Source of the DNA: Owenia fusiformis
Lineage: Eukaryota; Annelida; Polychaeta; Sabellida; Oweniidae
Direction of reading: 5' to 3'
DNA: 64,000 nt
Assembly: GCA_903813345.2 (NCBI GenBank)
Contig: CAIIXF020000008.1
Location: forward strand, 4,599,341-4,663,340
The notes under the pieces were generated by a model. That model saw only the letters and a program-made list of their open reading frames with translations. It was not told the origin of the DNA and ran no database searches. This document shows positions 37,701 through 47,140 of the stretch, in pieces. Both the position numbers and the translations under genes were made by a program. Within the stretch, counting starts at the first letter, position 1. Every line of letters begins with the position of its first letter.

Positions 37701-39450
37701 GTTTTATACTCTGCACTATAAGCTTCGTTTGTTCCTAAGTGTGACTATAGGCTAAGCAGAAATAGAATTCTGACATTCATAAGTGTTTAAACACTTTTGC
37801 TATTTTTGCATCCCTTTTGAAAATCTACAGCCTAGTGACATTGACACAGTGCCACATTGCCAAGATATGAAACCATAAGAAATACCTTAGCAACCCATTC
37901 ATTCTCCGAAATAGGAAAAAATTGGGTTGTTGGCTAGACATTAGGGAGGTTAAGATTAGCGTAAAAATATATGTGTACCTATCCCTATCCGTATGTTTGT
38001 TACGGATACGTATAGGTAATGCGTATTGCAAAATGAGTTTAAGATTAACGTAAAAGGCTACGAAACCGTATGCTACAATTTATGATAAAATTGACATCCT
38101 AATTATAGAATGAAAACCATGCGATGGCTTATATGGCATATACCAGTACATGTCACCTCCAAGAACTGTTATATACTTCGGAGAGACCTTGGTGTAGCTA
38201 CTGTAGTTCAATGTTGGGAGAGGTTGTTGCTTGCGGGTCCGCCAATGGGGCAGTGACTTAGGGCGAAATGTTAAATTTCTAGCATGATCCAGCAATGAGA
38301 GTGACCAAATAGTAAAGTTAAACAATTAAAACCACGAGAAAATGGCTGATTTCATACATTTACAATAAACAAAACTAATGAAGAATGTGTAAATTCAACA
38401 ATTTCATGCATCATCACATGGCATCGTTTATCGCATCAATGAATGTGTTCGACCACTTAATTTCTATGTAGATCGAATGAGAAATGTTTGTTGGTACTAT
38501 TTTAAAGTTTAATGGATAATATTTGATCTAGAAATGACATAATTTGTTGGATAAAAACATACGTTTTCGAATTACCTATCTTCGGCCATTTATAGGTAAT
38601 TACGTATCGTAAACCCTGTAACTTAGGTAAAATACCGCTTAGTGTAATAACAAACTACGTATAGGTATAGGTAAATGGGTTATTTACGCTAATCTTAAAC
38701 TCCCTCTTATCTGAACTTGAGATGTTTATCATATCATATCATTCCTTATCATATCACATCATTTCATATCAGATAATTTCATATGATATCACATAACCTC
38801 CAAATACTTGATAAATGTTTTTTTAGATTTTGCTCCACATAAACATAATAAATACACAATTTAAAGGGAACAAACATATTCAAGACATAAATATCAATGC
38901 CATGTCCTTATATGTAGGTCAAACCTGACATACCTGACATATCTGACATATACGGTTATTAATGGAACATAAATTCCTTTTTGATATTGATACAACTTCT
39001 GACATATATTCAAAGCTAGTTTAGAACACACAACACACATCTTTCTCTGTACTTCTACAAAGGTTGTTAGGGGACTGATTTTTTGAATAAATCATGATTG
39101 TATGAGAGTTATATGAGAGATATATGAGAGCTTTGGTGAGATTCTGCAGATTTAATGCCTACCATATTAAATGATACACTGTGATGCGAGTCTGATCATT
39201 ATATGATATGTCTGTTTTTCTGTTTCCAGCAATCAAATGGCAGAGAAAGAAGATGTTACTCGATGCTGAATTTCACTGGTACAAACATAATTGTCCGACA
39301 GACTCTGTCATGGTCAACTGTTCCACAGACCCCTGTATTGACTGTACGAACAGACGCATAAAGTGTGTCCAAGTGAACTGTGGGGAATGCAAAGCTCTAT
39401 ATTTACACAAAAGGAGCGGAAGAATTCTTGAAAAATGCAGTTTGAGATAA
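16724..39450 (+). CDS. Secreted multi-domain Kunitz protein, five exons
   Basis: Join 16724-16777, 24175-24351, 27220-27313, 32437-32748 and 39230-39450. The parts sum to 858 bases, 285 residues plus TAA. Every junction is GT-AG and the phases (0, 0, 1, 1) keep one open frame. An in-frame TAA at 16709 supports the start. Order: signal peptide (1 to about 26), antistasin-like half-domain (Cys52-Cys76), six-cysteine module (Cys76-Cys107), charged K/E/P linker (about 110-150, sequon NHT at 138), Kunitz domain (Cys153-Cys202), basic segment KRRK (209-212), C-terminal eight-cysteine module (Cys234-Cys282). Such mosaics act outside cells as protease inhibitors or matrix components. The Kunitz exon is symmetric (1-1), as in shuffled Kunitz modules. 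No transcript evidence is available, so extra 5' or alternative exons cannot be excluded. Confidence 0.82.
17440..17542. repeat. 21-bp tandem repeat, five units
   Basis: Five degenerate units of 20-21 bp following AGAGAACACATTGTATTGTGT. It lies in intron 1 of the Kunitz gene. Confidence 0.75.
22450..22800. repeat. 42-bp (2 x 21) minisatellite in intron 1
   Basis: About eight units of 42 bp. Each is two diverged 21-bp halves, one like ATGTATGGAAATGATTGTG and one like GCATTTGTAAATGATTGTG. The left end (from about 22450) is more degenerate. Because 42 is divisible by three, open frames appear in several phases on both strands. Confidence 0.85.
24175..24351 (+). CDS. Exon 2: antistasin-like half-domain
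   Basis: 59 codons in phase 0 between TTTCAG and GTAAGT. A Cys-free stretch rich in aromatic residues (residues 27-50) is followed by CDLNCDHGLEHDVEG and CKCFNPC. The spacing C-x3-C-x2-G-x3-D-x2-G...C-x-C is the antistasin signature. The Cys normally right after the second Gly is Arg67 here, so one disulphide partner is missing. The last Cys (76) starts the six-Cys module completed by exon 3. Confidence 0.8.
24352..27219 (+). other. Intron 2 (2.9 kb, phase 0)
   Basis: Starts GTAAGT and ends TATTTTTCAG. It contains a 21-bp array (about 25320-25640); otherwise nothing recognisable. Confidence 0.7.
25320..25640. repeat. 21-bp minisatellite in intron 2
   Basis: Degenerate units of 21 bp near GGTGTGGTTAAGGATGACAAA. 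The plus strand reads as seven-residue units such as GVVKDDK and the minus strand is also open, a result of the period being a multiple of three. The right end is decayed. Confidence 0.75.
27220..27313 (+). CDS. Exon 3: six-cysteine module
   Basis: 94 bases (31 codons plus one base) between TTTTTCAG and GTGAGT. It encodes SVKCFGGNKCVVEMPSKC and ESHMNCRSTAICK. With Cys76 of exon 2 the spacing is C-x4-C-x5-C-x7-C-x5-C-x5-C. The pattern NPC..VKC..G..CVVE...C is seen in invertebrate mosaic extracellular proteins, often next to antistasin or Kunitz units. The exon ends in phase 1. Confidence 0.75.
28911..29085. mobile_element. Short MITE-like element with inverted ends
   Basis: The left end GGCCCATAGCCAGG and the right end CCTGGCTACGGGCC are near-perfect inverted repeats (one mismatch) 175 bp apart. 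Inside are a G7 run (29045-29051), a C11 run (29063-29073) and GC-rich terminal blocks unlike the AT-rich neighbourhood. No target-site duplication was clear. Confidence 0.55.
32141..32208. repeat. Duplicated 20-mer and (CAAG)n tract
   Basis: ATCAATCAACCCAAACACCA occurs twice head to tail (32141-32180), followed by a CAAG microsatellite (32188-32208). Confidence 0.8.
32437..32748 (+). CDS. Exon 4: linker and Kunitz domain
   Basis: 312 bases, symmetric phase 1-1, from TTGTAGCAG to GTGAGT. Residues 109-151 are a hydrophilic linker rich in Lys, Glu and Pro. Residues 153-202 hold six cysteines in Kunitz/BPTI order, with WYYD and NNF at the usual places. Spacings between successive Cys are 9, 15, 5, 12 and 3; the family norm is 8, 15, 7, 12 and 3. 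The residue after the second Cys (P1, the specificity position) is Asn164, not Lys/Arg. The domain should fold, but trypsin-type inhibition is doubtful. Basic KSSKRRK at the end may be a processing site. A TAG|CAG double acceptor could add one Ala. Confidence 0.85.
35119..36243. repeat. 39-bp minisatellite, ~27 units, in intron 4
   Basis: Units of 39 bp beginning GCCACAAATGTAGCTGCATC and ending AATGTTCTTGATAAA. Variants (GAT/AAT, GAAGCCGCA for AAAGCCACA, AGT for AAT) mark a six-unit block repeated 234 bp apart (35441 and 35675), a higher-order duplication. Because 39 is a multiple of three the array is open for 348 codons on the plus strand (35096-36142) and 251 on the minus. I treat these as shadows: no domain, no splice support, inside an intron. 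Edges are more diverged than the centre. Confidence 0.88.
37944..38706. mobile_element. MITE-like element, ~23-bp inverted ends
   Basis: The left end GGGAGGTTAAGATTAGCGTA and the right end TTTACGCTAATCTTAAACTC followed by CCTC are inverted repeats with one mismatch. Both subterminal regions carry CCTATC/GATAGG- and ACGTA-type words, with a hairpin near 37985-38015. TTA on both outer sides could be a three-base target duplication, as in PIF/Harbinger MITEs. No transposase ORF. Confidence 0.6.
38727..38796. repeat. ATATC-rich simple repeat
   Basis: Imperfect TATCA/ATATC repeats over about 70 bp close to the last acceptor of the Kunitz gene. Confidence 0.7.
39230..39450 (+). CDS. Exon 5: C-terminal eight-cysteine module
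   Basis: 221 bases from TTTCCAG to TAA. A basic segment (WQRKK) and DAEFHWYKHN precede eight cysteines at 234, 243, 248, 251, 258, 263, 266 and 282. The local motifs VNCSTDPC, CVQVNCGECKALYL and EKC match a small extracellular module of the kind ...NPC...C...C..CG.C.A.......C found in mosaic proteins of marine invertebrates. I recall the pattern, not a formal family name. GC is higher than in the flanking intron. The stop is followed at once by non-coding sequence. Confidence 0.8.
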
Positions 39451-40360
39451 CATTTCTCAGAATTTCTCTTGGTTGCCGTGGCGATGTATATTTGTTTGGT
39501 TTCCATAGCAACCCTTACACAAACTAGAAGCAGTGAGGTGTAAGATAGCACAGTCATAAAATATGAAGTTTTCATTCCAATGCAATGTAATGAAAAATGA
39601 TAAGTATGTGTACATTTACTCTTTTGGTTGCCATAGCAACTAGATCAACAGAGTGAGGAAGAAAATAACATGGTTAATGATGAATTAACATTTACCAGTG
39701 AAGATAAGAACTGACTATGAGGAATAGAATGAGTAGGCAGATGAATTCTCATTCACTATCTTCAAAGTATATTCAGAGTCAATTAGAAACAGGGTTTGGT
39801 GGACACAGAACAGAAATACTTTACAGGCACACTGTAAATATACGATGGTTGCCATAGGAACATGTTGTCATAGCAACTGTAAATGTTATGACAACAAATG
39901 TGTATGAAAGACAATGAATGTATGTGTATACATGTATGTAGCATAATATTATAAATTATTGAAGCCAAACTGAATGCTAGAGAAGCGATGTACACTGTAT
40001 GTGACTGTAGATACCTTATCAGATAAATGAACAGGGGTAGAGAAATGGCTTACAAATATGTAAGCAAATGCATGACTAAATACTTAGTCAAAAATTGTAA
40101 GAGAGATTGTTTAATGCAAGAATTCATTAGGAGCCATAAGAGAGTCTTATATCTCACAAACATGTTCGTAATGTAAGATTAAGTTGAATCATTGTTACTG
40201 GAAATGTTGAATCATGAATTCCAATCTGTTAGAATGTTGTAGTCAAAACTCTGATTGAATCAGTCTAAATTGTAAATAGTCTTATGTACATATTGTACAG
40301 TTTGTAAATATTAGTTTAAATGTTCTATAAAATAAGAGACAACTGCATGCAAATGAGACT
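39451..40360 (+). other. Probable 3' UTR of the Kunitz gene
   Basis: AT-rich non-coding sequence after the stop. No canonical AATAAA was found; weak candidates are ATAAAAT words near 40330. It contains five X-box-like palindromes (39472-39877). The end is a guess. Confidence 0.35.
39472..39877. promoter_or_regulatory. Cluster of five X-box (RFX)-like palindromes
   Basis: GTTGCCGTGGCGAT (39472), GTTTCCATAGCAAC (39499), GTTGCCATAGCAAC (39627), GTTGCCATAGGAAC (39848) and GTTGTCATAGCAAC (39864). Four of the five fit the RFX X-box pattern GTNRCC/RGYAAC within one or two bases. They lie just after the stop codon of the Kunitz gene, so they could be a downstream enhancer, RNA hairpins or pieces of a repeat. 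Confidence 0.5.
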
Positions 40361-43300
40361 ATTATGATTGTTTAACACACTAAACTTGACAGGGATGAAG
40401 ACAACTTTCAATACATTTTAAACAACCCTCTAACTAACAGTAACAAAGACTATCAATATAATTTGAACAACCCGCAAATTTTCAGTAACAAAAGCTACTA
40501 TTTTTTGACAACCCTACTCGATGACAATGTATTTTGAACAATGCAATATCTAACATTAACAGACTCCACATATAATTTGAACAACCCACTAAACAAAAAT
40601 TCCTAATATTTATTGAACAGCCCCCAAAAGGACATCAAACGCCTAACCTCAAAGCCAAATCATCAAAATTTCTAAAGTTAGATATATATCAGTCTTTCAT
40701 CAGGGCCTGTTTATAAAAAAGACTGTTCCAGACCATTGATCTTTAGATTCAGCCACACATACAAACTGATACGGGTTTGTACTAAAATAGAACACATCAG
40801 TGTAGTTACTAGTCATCCTTTAATCAAGCTGCCTTGGGTCAAGTATGGCTGAGTCAACGTCTATAACACCACAAACATTTCTAAGAAATGAGCCTGTGGT
40901 CCACAATTGCCAAAAATACGTTCTAAAATAAGCAACCATTGATTAGTTGCGTGTATTTATATAAGTTCTGATTCGTGACTCTCTCATTCCCGAATTCTGT
41001 GGTTTTGTAAAGTTACTCACAATCTGATTATTGCTAATTACACCCCTACACATCCTCTTCTGAACTTTCCCTACAAAGTTAGACTAGAGTGGGGTGGGGG
41101 GGGGGCGCCGGGTTTAAGGGAGGTAATCCAAGGACAGAGCTTGGGGAATAGAACAAACTAATCAGAAAAACATTTGAAGTCTTCATTATTTTTCAAACGA
41201 CTTTATTTGCCAATTGTAAAATTGTAAATTGAGTTGAAGCAAAGATAATCGGATAAGCAAAGCTTTAGTAATTCCTATGTTCTATAAATGTTGTATTTTA
41301 GGCATTTTAACATGATAAATTGTCTTCCTCAAAATCCTAATCTAGTTAATGGCAAAAACAAGAAAATTAATGTTCTATAACCTGGTTATAAATCATCAAA
41401 GAGCTTCTAAATTGGCAAATCGTAAAAAGATGATTTAGTAATTTGGTTAAAAATCGTCTGCCAAATCCTTTTACTTGGAAACTGATGGAAAAATCTGTTC
41501 ATCAGGTCTTCTAAATATGTTAAGAATGCGGAGGTAAATTTTTCAGTATGGTTGTACCTGTAAGAACTAGAATCCCCAGGGCGGCACTTGCGAGAGTACT
41601 TTGCGGTCAAATCAACATGTTGCAGACTGTTTTCAGCTCTCTTACAACCTCCACATAATTGCGGTTTACCACAAAACAATCAAAAATAACAGATTTCAAC
41701 AGCGTTTTGACGTCTTTAGGGGCTTCTGTTTTCACTAAAGTCTCATTGAGTTAAACATTTTTGCTTGACTGGTGTCCATATATGGGAACATATTAGACTG
41801 CCTTATAAGGGATTTTACCCAGTATTAAATCAGTTGAATATTCGAGGGATGTATCAAATGTTCAGTGACAGATAAATATATTGCTGAGTGTCATTTAGAT
41901 CCCGTTAGAAAACTAACACTGACTTGCATTTCTTAACAAGTTTTGTCTGATTTGTAGAACTACACATCTTTCAACTTTTTACATATTTTTGATTTTCAAG
42001 AATCTCTTTTTATAAATGTATCTCTAATTTAACAAAAAAAATCAGACAAATCTTGTTAGATACAACCAAAATCAAATCATGAAATGTAAATTGATTCCAT
42101 AACGAGGCTGTCATGGTCCAATAAATTAACCCTCTACTAACTCATTAACATAATTTATTCATACAAAAAATCAGGTTTTATATGCCCATATTAGGGTGAA
42201 AATAATTACAATGACAAACTCTTCAATAAAAAATTGACTATTGTAGCTGTCTAATGAAACTAAGACATATTGAATAATAATACTGTTTTGTGTCAAAATT
42301 GAAATTGAACAAAAAATTGCATAGTCGCATGTTATAATTAAAATGAGAATGAAGCTGAATGTAATCCGCACAAAAGTAGGTCACATGTCAAAGACATGAA
42401 TGGAGAAATGTACCCAGTGATGTTTTCAATAAATTGCCTTAAAGGACAAAATTAAAATTTAGGATTTTGTTTGCATATATATTATGTATATATTTATCTT
42501 ATATAAAATTTAAACAAATATATTGTTTAAGTGTAAAAATAGTGTACTGCATTTAACATATTTGGATCACCTTTAGAAGTTTTGAATGGACCATGGGCTA
42601 GTTGAAAGCCCATGAATGGACTTCCAAAACACTGTTGGAAGTGAGATAAACTGTTTGATCAACCCTCGTAGGTGGGAATGATTCAGTATATAATGAAAAA
42701 GTCCATTATAAAACATGCATTACACTAACCTTTGAAAGATGGTGGGAAAGGATGACCATACATAGTGAAACAATCCTGATTTAAGTGTCAACCAATCCTA
42801 AGTTAAGTGTCAACCAATCCTAAGTTAAGTGTCAACCAATCCTAAGTTAAGTGTCCACATGCATTGGCAATTTAAGTGTCAGTCTGTTGTCTATTTGTTG
42901 TGTCACTGTATATTTAAAGTGTGACTCTGTCTATTTGATGTGTCTTTTTATTATATAGCTAGGGTGTCTATTTCTTGGTCATCTTGCAGTGGCTATTTGT
43001 TGTGTCACCCAGCAGTGTCTATTTAGCTCCTCCGCGACCTTCACGCAATTTTGCAAGTCTTTTCAGCCCAATTCTTTTCCCAATTCTGGAACAGACAAGA
43101 GAAACACATGTTAAATGTAAAATAGTTGAAAAGTCAAGCATAAATGGTTCAGAACAAATAAGCTATATTATCCGTAGCATACTCCTTCTATAATCATAAA
43201 AGGTAATCAATGTACAAAAAGGTTGTACTTGGGCACATGCTCCTTGTCACCATCATTTTTCTAGCTTTTAAAATATTCAATTCAAACTTCACTTTGTTTT

Positions 43301-43400
43301 AAGAAGAATCTGTTCCTCCATTGACTTCTACATAAGCTGTCAACCATGAACAGTGAAGATTTCCTGACAAGGAAGAGTTAATTTATATTTCCTGTTTTTC
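40361..43400. other. Non-coding, mostly featureless
   Basis: No gene seen. It holds a G10 tract (41096-41105), a 22-bp repeat (42772-42855) and degenerate GTCTATTTGTTGTGTCAC words (about 42875-43025). Confidence 0.5.
42772..42855. repeat. 22-bp tandem repeat, ~4 units
   Basis: Units of TTAAGTGTCAACCAATCCTAAG repeat with almost no change; the first unit has TGATT for TAAGT and the last breaks off at GTGTCCAC. Confidence 0.85.
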
Positions 43401-44690
43401 AAGCACAATCCAAGGCACAACCATACAGAGCAACAACTCAAAACATGGTACAATCAACCAGAACATACCAAAGGGCAACTGCAGCACAATCATATAAAAC
43501 AACAGCCCAAACCATAGCACAATCAACAAGAGCATATCAAAAGTGCAACTGCAGCATAACCATATACAAAACAGCCCAAACCATAGCACAATTAATGAGA
43601 ACATATCAAAGGTGCAACTGCAGCACAATCATATACAACAACAGCCCAAACCATAGCACAATCAACCAGAACATATCAAAGGCGCAACTGCAGCAAATCA
43701 TATACAACAACAGCCCAAACCATAGCACAATCAACAAGAGCATATCAAAAGTGCAACTGCAGCATAACCATATACACCAACAGCTCAAACTTAAGCACAA
43801 TCAACCAGAACATATCAAAGGCGCAACTGCAGCACAATCATACATACCAACAGCCCAAAACATAGCACAATCAACCAGAACATATCAAAGGCGCAACTGC
43901 AGCACAATCATACACACCAACAGCCCAAAACATAGCACAATCAACCAGAACATATCAAAGCGCAACTGCAGCATAACCATATAAGACACAAACAGCCCAA
44001 ACCATGGCACAATCAACCAGAATACATCAAAGGTGCAACTGCAGCACAATCATATACACAAACAGCCTAAACCATAGCACAATCAACCAGAATATATCAA
44101 AGGTGCAACTGCAGCACAATCATATACAACAACAGCCCAAACCATAGCACAATCAACCAGAACATATCAAAGGTGCAACTGCAGCACAATCATATAAAAC
44201 AACAGCCCAAACCATAGCACAATTAACCAAAACATATCAAAATCACTATTGCAGCATAACCATAAACACCAACAGCCGAAACCATGGCACAATCAACCAG
44301 AATATATTAAAGTGCAATTGCAGCACAACGATATATACCAACAGCCGAAACCATGGCACAATCAACCAGAATATATTAAAGCACAATTGCATCACAACCA
44401 TATACACCAACAGCCCAAACCATAGCACAATCAACCAGAACATATCAAAACCACAATTGCAGCATAACCATATACACAAACAGCCCAAACCATGGCACAA
44501 TCAACCAGAACATATCAAAAGTGCAACTGCAGCATATTAGACACAAACAGCCCAAACCATGGCACAATCAACCAGAACATATCAAAACCACAATTGCAGC
44601 ACAATCATATACACCAACAGCCAAAACCATGGCACAATCAACAAGAATATATCAAAGCGCAATTGCAGCACAATCATATATACCGGCAAT
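43400..44690. repeat. 70-bp minisatellite, ~18 units
   Basis: Units of 70 bp run from CAACAGCCCAAACCATAGCA through AATCAACCAGAACATATCAA and GTGCAACTGCAGCACAATCA. Consecutive CAACAGCCC starts at 44130 and 44200 show the period. Variants include CATAGCAC/CATGGCAC and GGTGCAACTGCAG/CCACAATTGCAG, which are regionally grouped. ORFs of up to 179 codons in the array are by-products. Confidence 0.88.
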
Positions 44691-46077
44691 AATCACAAAT
44701 ACCAACAGTATAATCTTCAGCACAAGTAACTTTATATACCAGAAAGCTAGTCATGAGTTCAGTTAGTACGACTTAATCTTAGATGGTTGAGAACAAAGAA
44801 CATTACCCAAGATTTTCACAATCTATGGCGGGAAATGAACAAATTATTTCTTGAATTGTTATCTCTATATGATAGACTGGCACTTCACACTTTTCTAATT
44901 GCTTTATCTTGGAATGAAAACGTTCATCTGTTTCTGCTTTTTCAACACCAGGTTCCGAAAATTTTGAATGAAACGAAAGAATTTCTGACATGTCTGATAT
45001 TTCTGAAATTTTGACTGTCTATACACCTGAGTATTTTTTTGGTTATTTCTGTCTGATTTTGCCCTTTAAATAGCATAAGGTACAGTATTAGTATGACCCA
45101 GTTAAAGTGGCAGAACAGAGAGTGTAAAATGTTAAAGCAATCTTTACAAAAGGCGTGCCAATGTTTCCCTTACAATTTTGTTATTTGAAAAAATAATTGA
45201 AATATCTAATCAAATGTTGAAGTTATTGAGGCTTTTGGATTCAACAAATGGCCGCAATGTAAATGGTCATAATTAATGATGGATAAGAGGCAAGGCATAA
45301 ACATGCAAAATGTCACAACCTGTCAACTGCCGAACACCATCCACAAAAAAGTTGCTGACTTTAACAATAACAACATTTTAGACATTAACATGCAAAATGT
45401 CACCACCTGCCATTTGTTACAAATGTTATGTCATTTGACACCGACTGCTCCCCTCCACATGCTGAACACCAACCGTTCTCCACAAAAAAGTAGGAGACTA
45501 TAACAATATGTCACCACTTGAAGAGGTGACATAACAACAGATAGTGACAAAAAATCAGCAATTACCCCTAGTTAGCTAATCCCACCAAGCAATACATAAA
45601 ATATTGAATCACTCATCATTTGAAGGTTTCATAATAAAAATGATAACCAGGCCGTAGTATTGTCTCCTTGGTTACATGATAAAAATGATAACCAGGCAGT
45701 ATGTAATTTTGCATCCTTTTAGCAAAATATATATTCATAACATGATGCCATATTAGAAATTCCTTCTAAAGCACACATACAAAATACATAAGACATCAGC
45801 CTACAAAACTTGGACCAACTATTTGAGTTATCAGAAATCTTCCGGGACAGACAGACATATACAGGGATGGACAAATGAACAGACAGGCAGCTCCTCTATA
45901 ATCCTATACTTGAACTTCTTTCAGTGGAATTATGAAGGTACAAAACACTCAAATAGACCTTTTATTTTATTTAGTGCACCCTTTGAATCTAGGGCTGCAG
46001 ACACCACCCAAACGAGTGGGGGAGTACCAAAATGAGACCAGCACATGATCATTCACTCAGAAAATTTCAGGAATGTA
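44691..46077. other. Non-coding gap with one dispersed-repeat copy
   Basis: Contains a copy of the hairpin-ended dispersed repeat (45286-45538) and a short duplication of GATAAAAATGATAACCAGGC (about 45640-45695). No gene is supported. Confidence 0.5.
45286..45538. repeat. Dispersed hairpin-ended repeat, copy 1 (composite)
   Basis: One and a half copies of a short family marked by AACATGCAAAATGTCACCAC, CCACAAAAAAGT and a terminal hairpin GTCACCAC...GAGGTGAC (45510-45530). Other copies lie at 51644-51778, 54460-54592 and 56118-56230. Confidence 0.65.
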
Positions 46078-47140
46078 CAGGGTGTTCCATATGTTTCAGG
46101 AATGATGCTGTACTTTATTGGTTTTCTTTTTAATCTAGCTGATTTTTTGACAAAATGTGTCCAAATATGTTGTGAATAAGTTGTAAAAGTTTCATATCAT
46201 GAAACTCAGTAGACTGAATAATATGGTTGCTATAGTAACCTGGGGGTAGGGTAGGTGGAGCAGGTGTAACAACGCGCAAAACATGACATTTTTGTAAAAA
46301 TAGTAGTTTTTGTATAAAGTGTTCAAAGTATTAATTTGTCATAGTCGCATCAAACTTGTTAGAAATTAAAAAGAATAAAGGTGGATTCCTGGAAATTAAA
46401 AATGTTATCACGCCCTTTATTAGCCATCATCATTATTTCAGCATCTATCCCTTCCGCATTAGTTAGCGCTCTCACTGTTCTCGGATGTCCACATTTTGGA
46501 TAATCGGTCTCAGTTTCCCTTCCAGATTTGAACCACTTGTACCACTCATACACTCTAGAGGTTACCATCATTGAGTCCCCATGTGGTTTCGTTAGGAGTT
46601 TAATTGTGTCTGCTGCAGAAATCTGTTATTCACATATCTTGTCACAGATTGTTGTGTGTTGCCTAAGTCGAAGGTTTTCCTTTGCTAATGACTTTTTCAC
46701 TTTTCAAGATGGCCACTCGTCCAAAATTACCTGTGTTTATTCTCCTTTGTGACTCATGACATGACAGGTGTTTAAATTGTGATGTGATCAAGGGTAATGA
46801 CATTTTTTTACTTTCTTGGAATCCACCTTCATTTTTGTTTATTGTTTAATTACTGACAAGTTTGATCTAACTCTGAAAACCTAATACTTAGTCACACTTT
46901 GTACAAAAAAAAATATTTTTACCAATTTTTCATATATTCTGTACATTGTTACACCTGCTCCACCTACCCCACCCCTAGGTTACTATAGCAACCATATAAT
47001 TAAGACTACTGAACTTCACGATATGAAACTTTCCCAACTAATTCAAAACATGTTTAGACACATTGTGTCAAAAATTCAGTTAGATTGAAAAGAAAACCAA
47101 TAAAACACAGCATCATTCCTGAAACATATGGAACACCCTG
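46078..47140 (-). mobile_element. Decayed mariner-type element with long inverted repeats
   Basis: Starts CAGGGTGTTCCATATGTTTC and ends with its reverse complement, flanked by TA on both sides (46076 and 47141), the mariner target duplication. The inverted repeats run inward for about 200 bp with scattered mismatches, much longer than the usual 20-30 bp. The interior holds only an N-terminal transposase fragment on the minus strand, so it cannot move by itself. Length is 1,063 bp against about 1.3 kb for a full mariner. Confidence 0.82.
46359..46625 (-). pseudogene. Mariner transposase N-terminal fragment
   Basis: A minus-strand frame reads ISAADTIKLL, then HGDSMMVTSRVYEWYKWFKS and GRETETDYPKCGHPRTVRAL. 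The VYEWYKxFKSGRE...GxPRT pattern is the DNA-binding helix-turn-helix region of mariner transposases. There is a stop just upstream and no catalytic DD(D/E) part follows, so it is a truncated relic. Confidence 0.75.

Larger units (their letters stand above)
32749..39229 (+). other. Intron 4 (6.5 kb, phase 1)
   Basis: Starts GTGAGT and ends TCTGTTTCCAG. It contains the 39-bp minisatellite (35119-36243), a 763-bp MITE-like element (37944-38706) and an ATATC-rich simple repeat (38727-38796). Other parts hold nothing recognisable. Confidence 0.7.

Noticed and set aside
43445-43984. 179-codon ORF in the 70-bp array
   Set aside because: Repeat by-product; the period is not divisible by three, and unit indels only by chance keep the frame.
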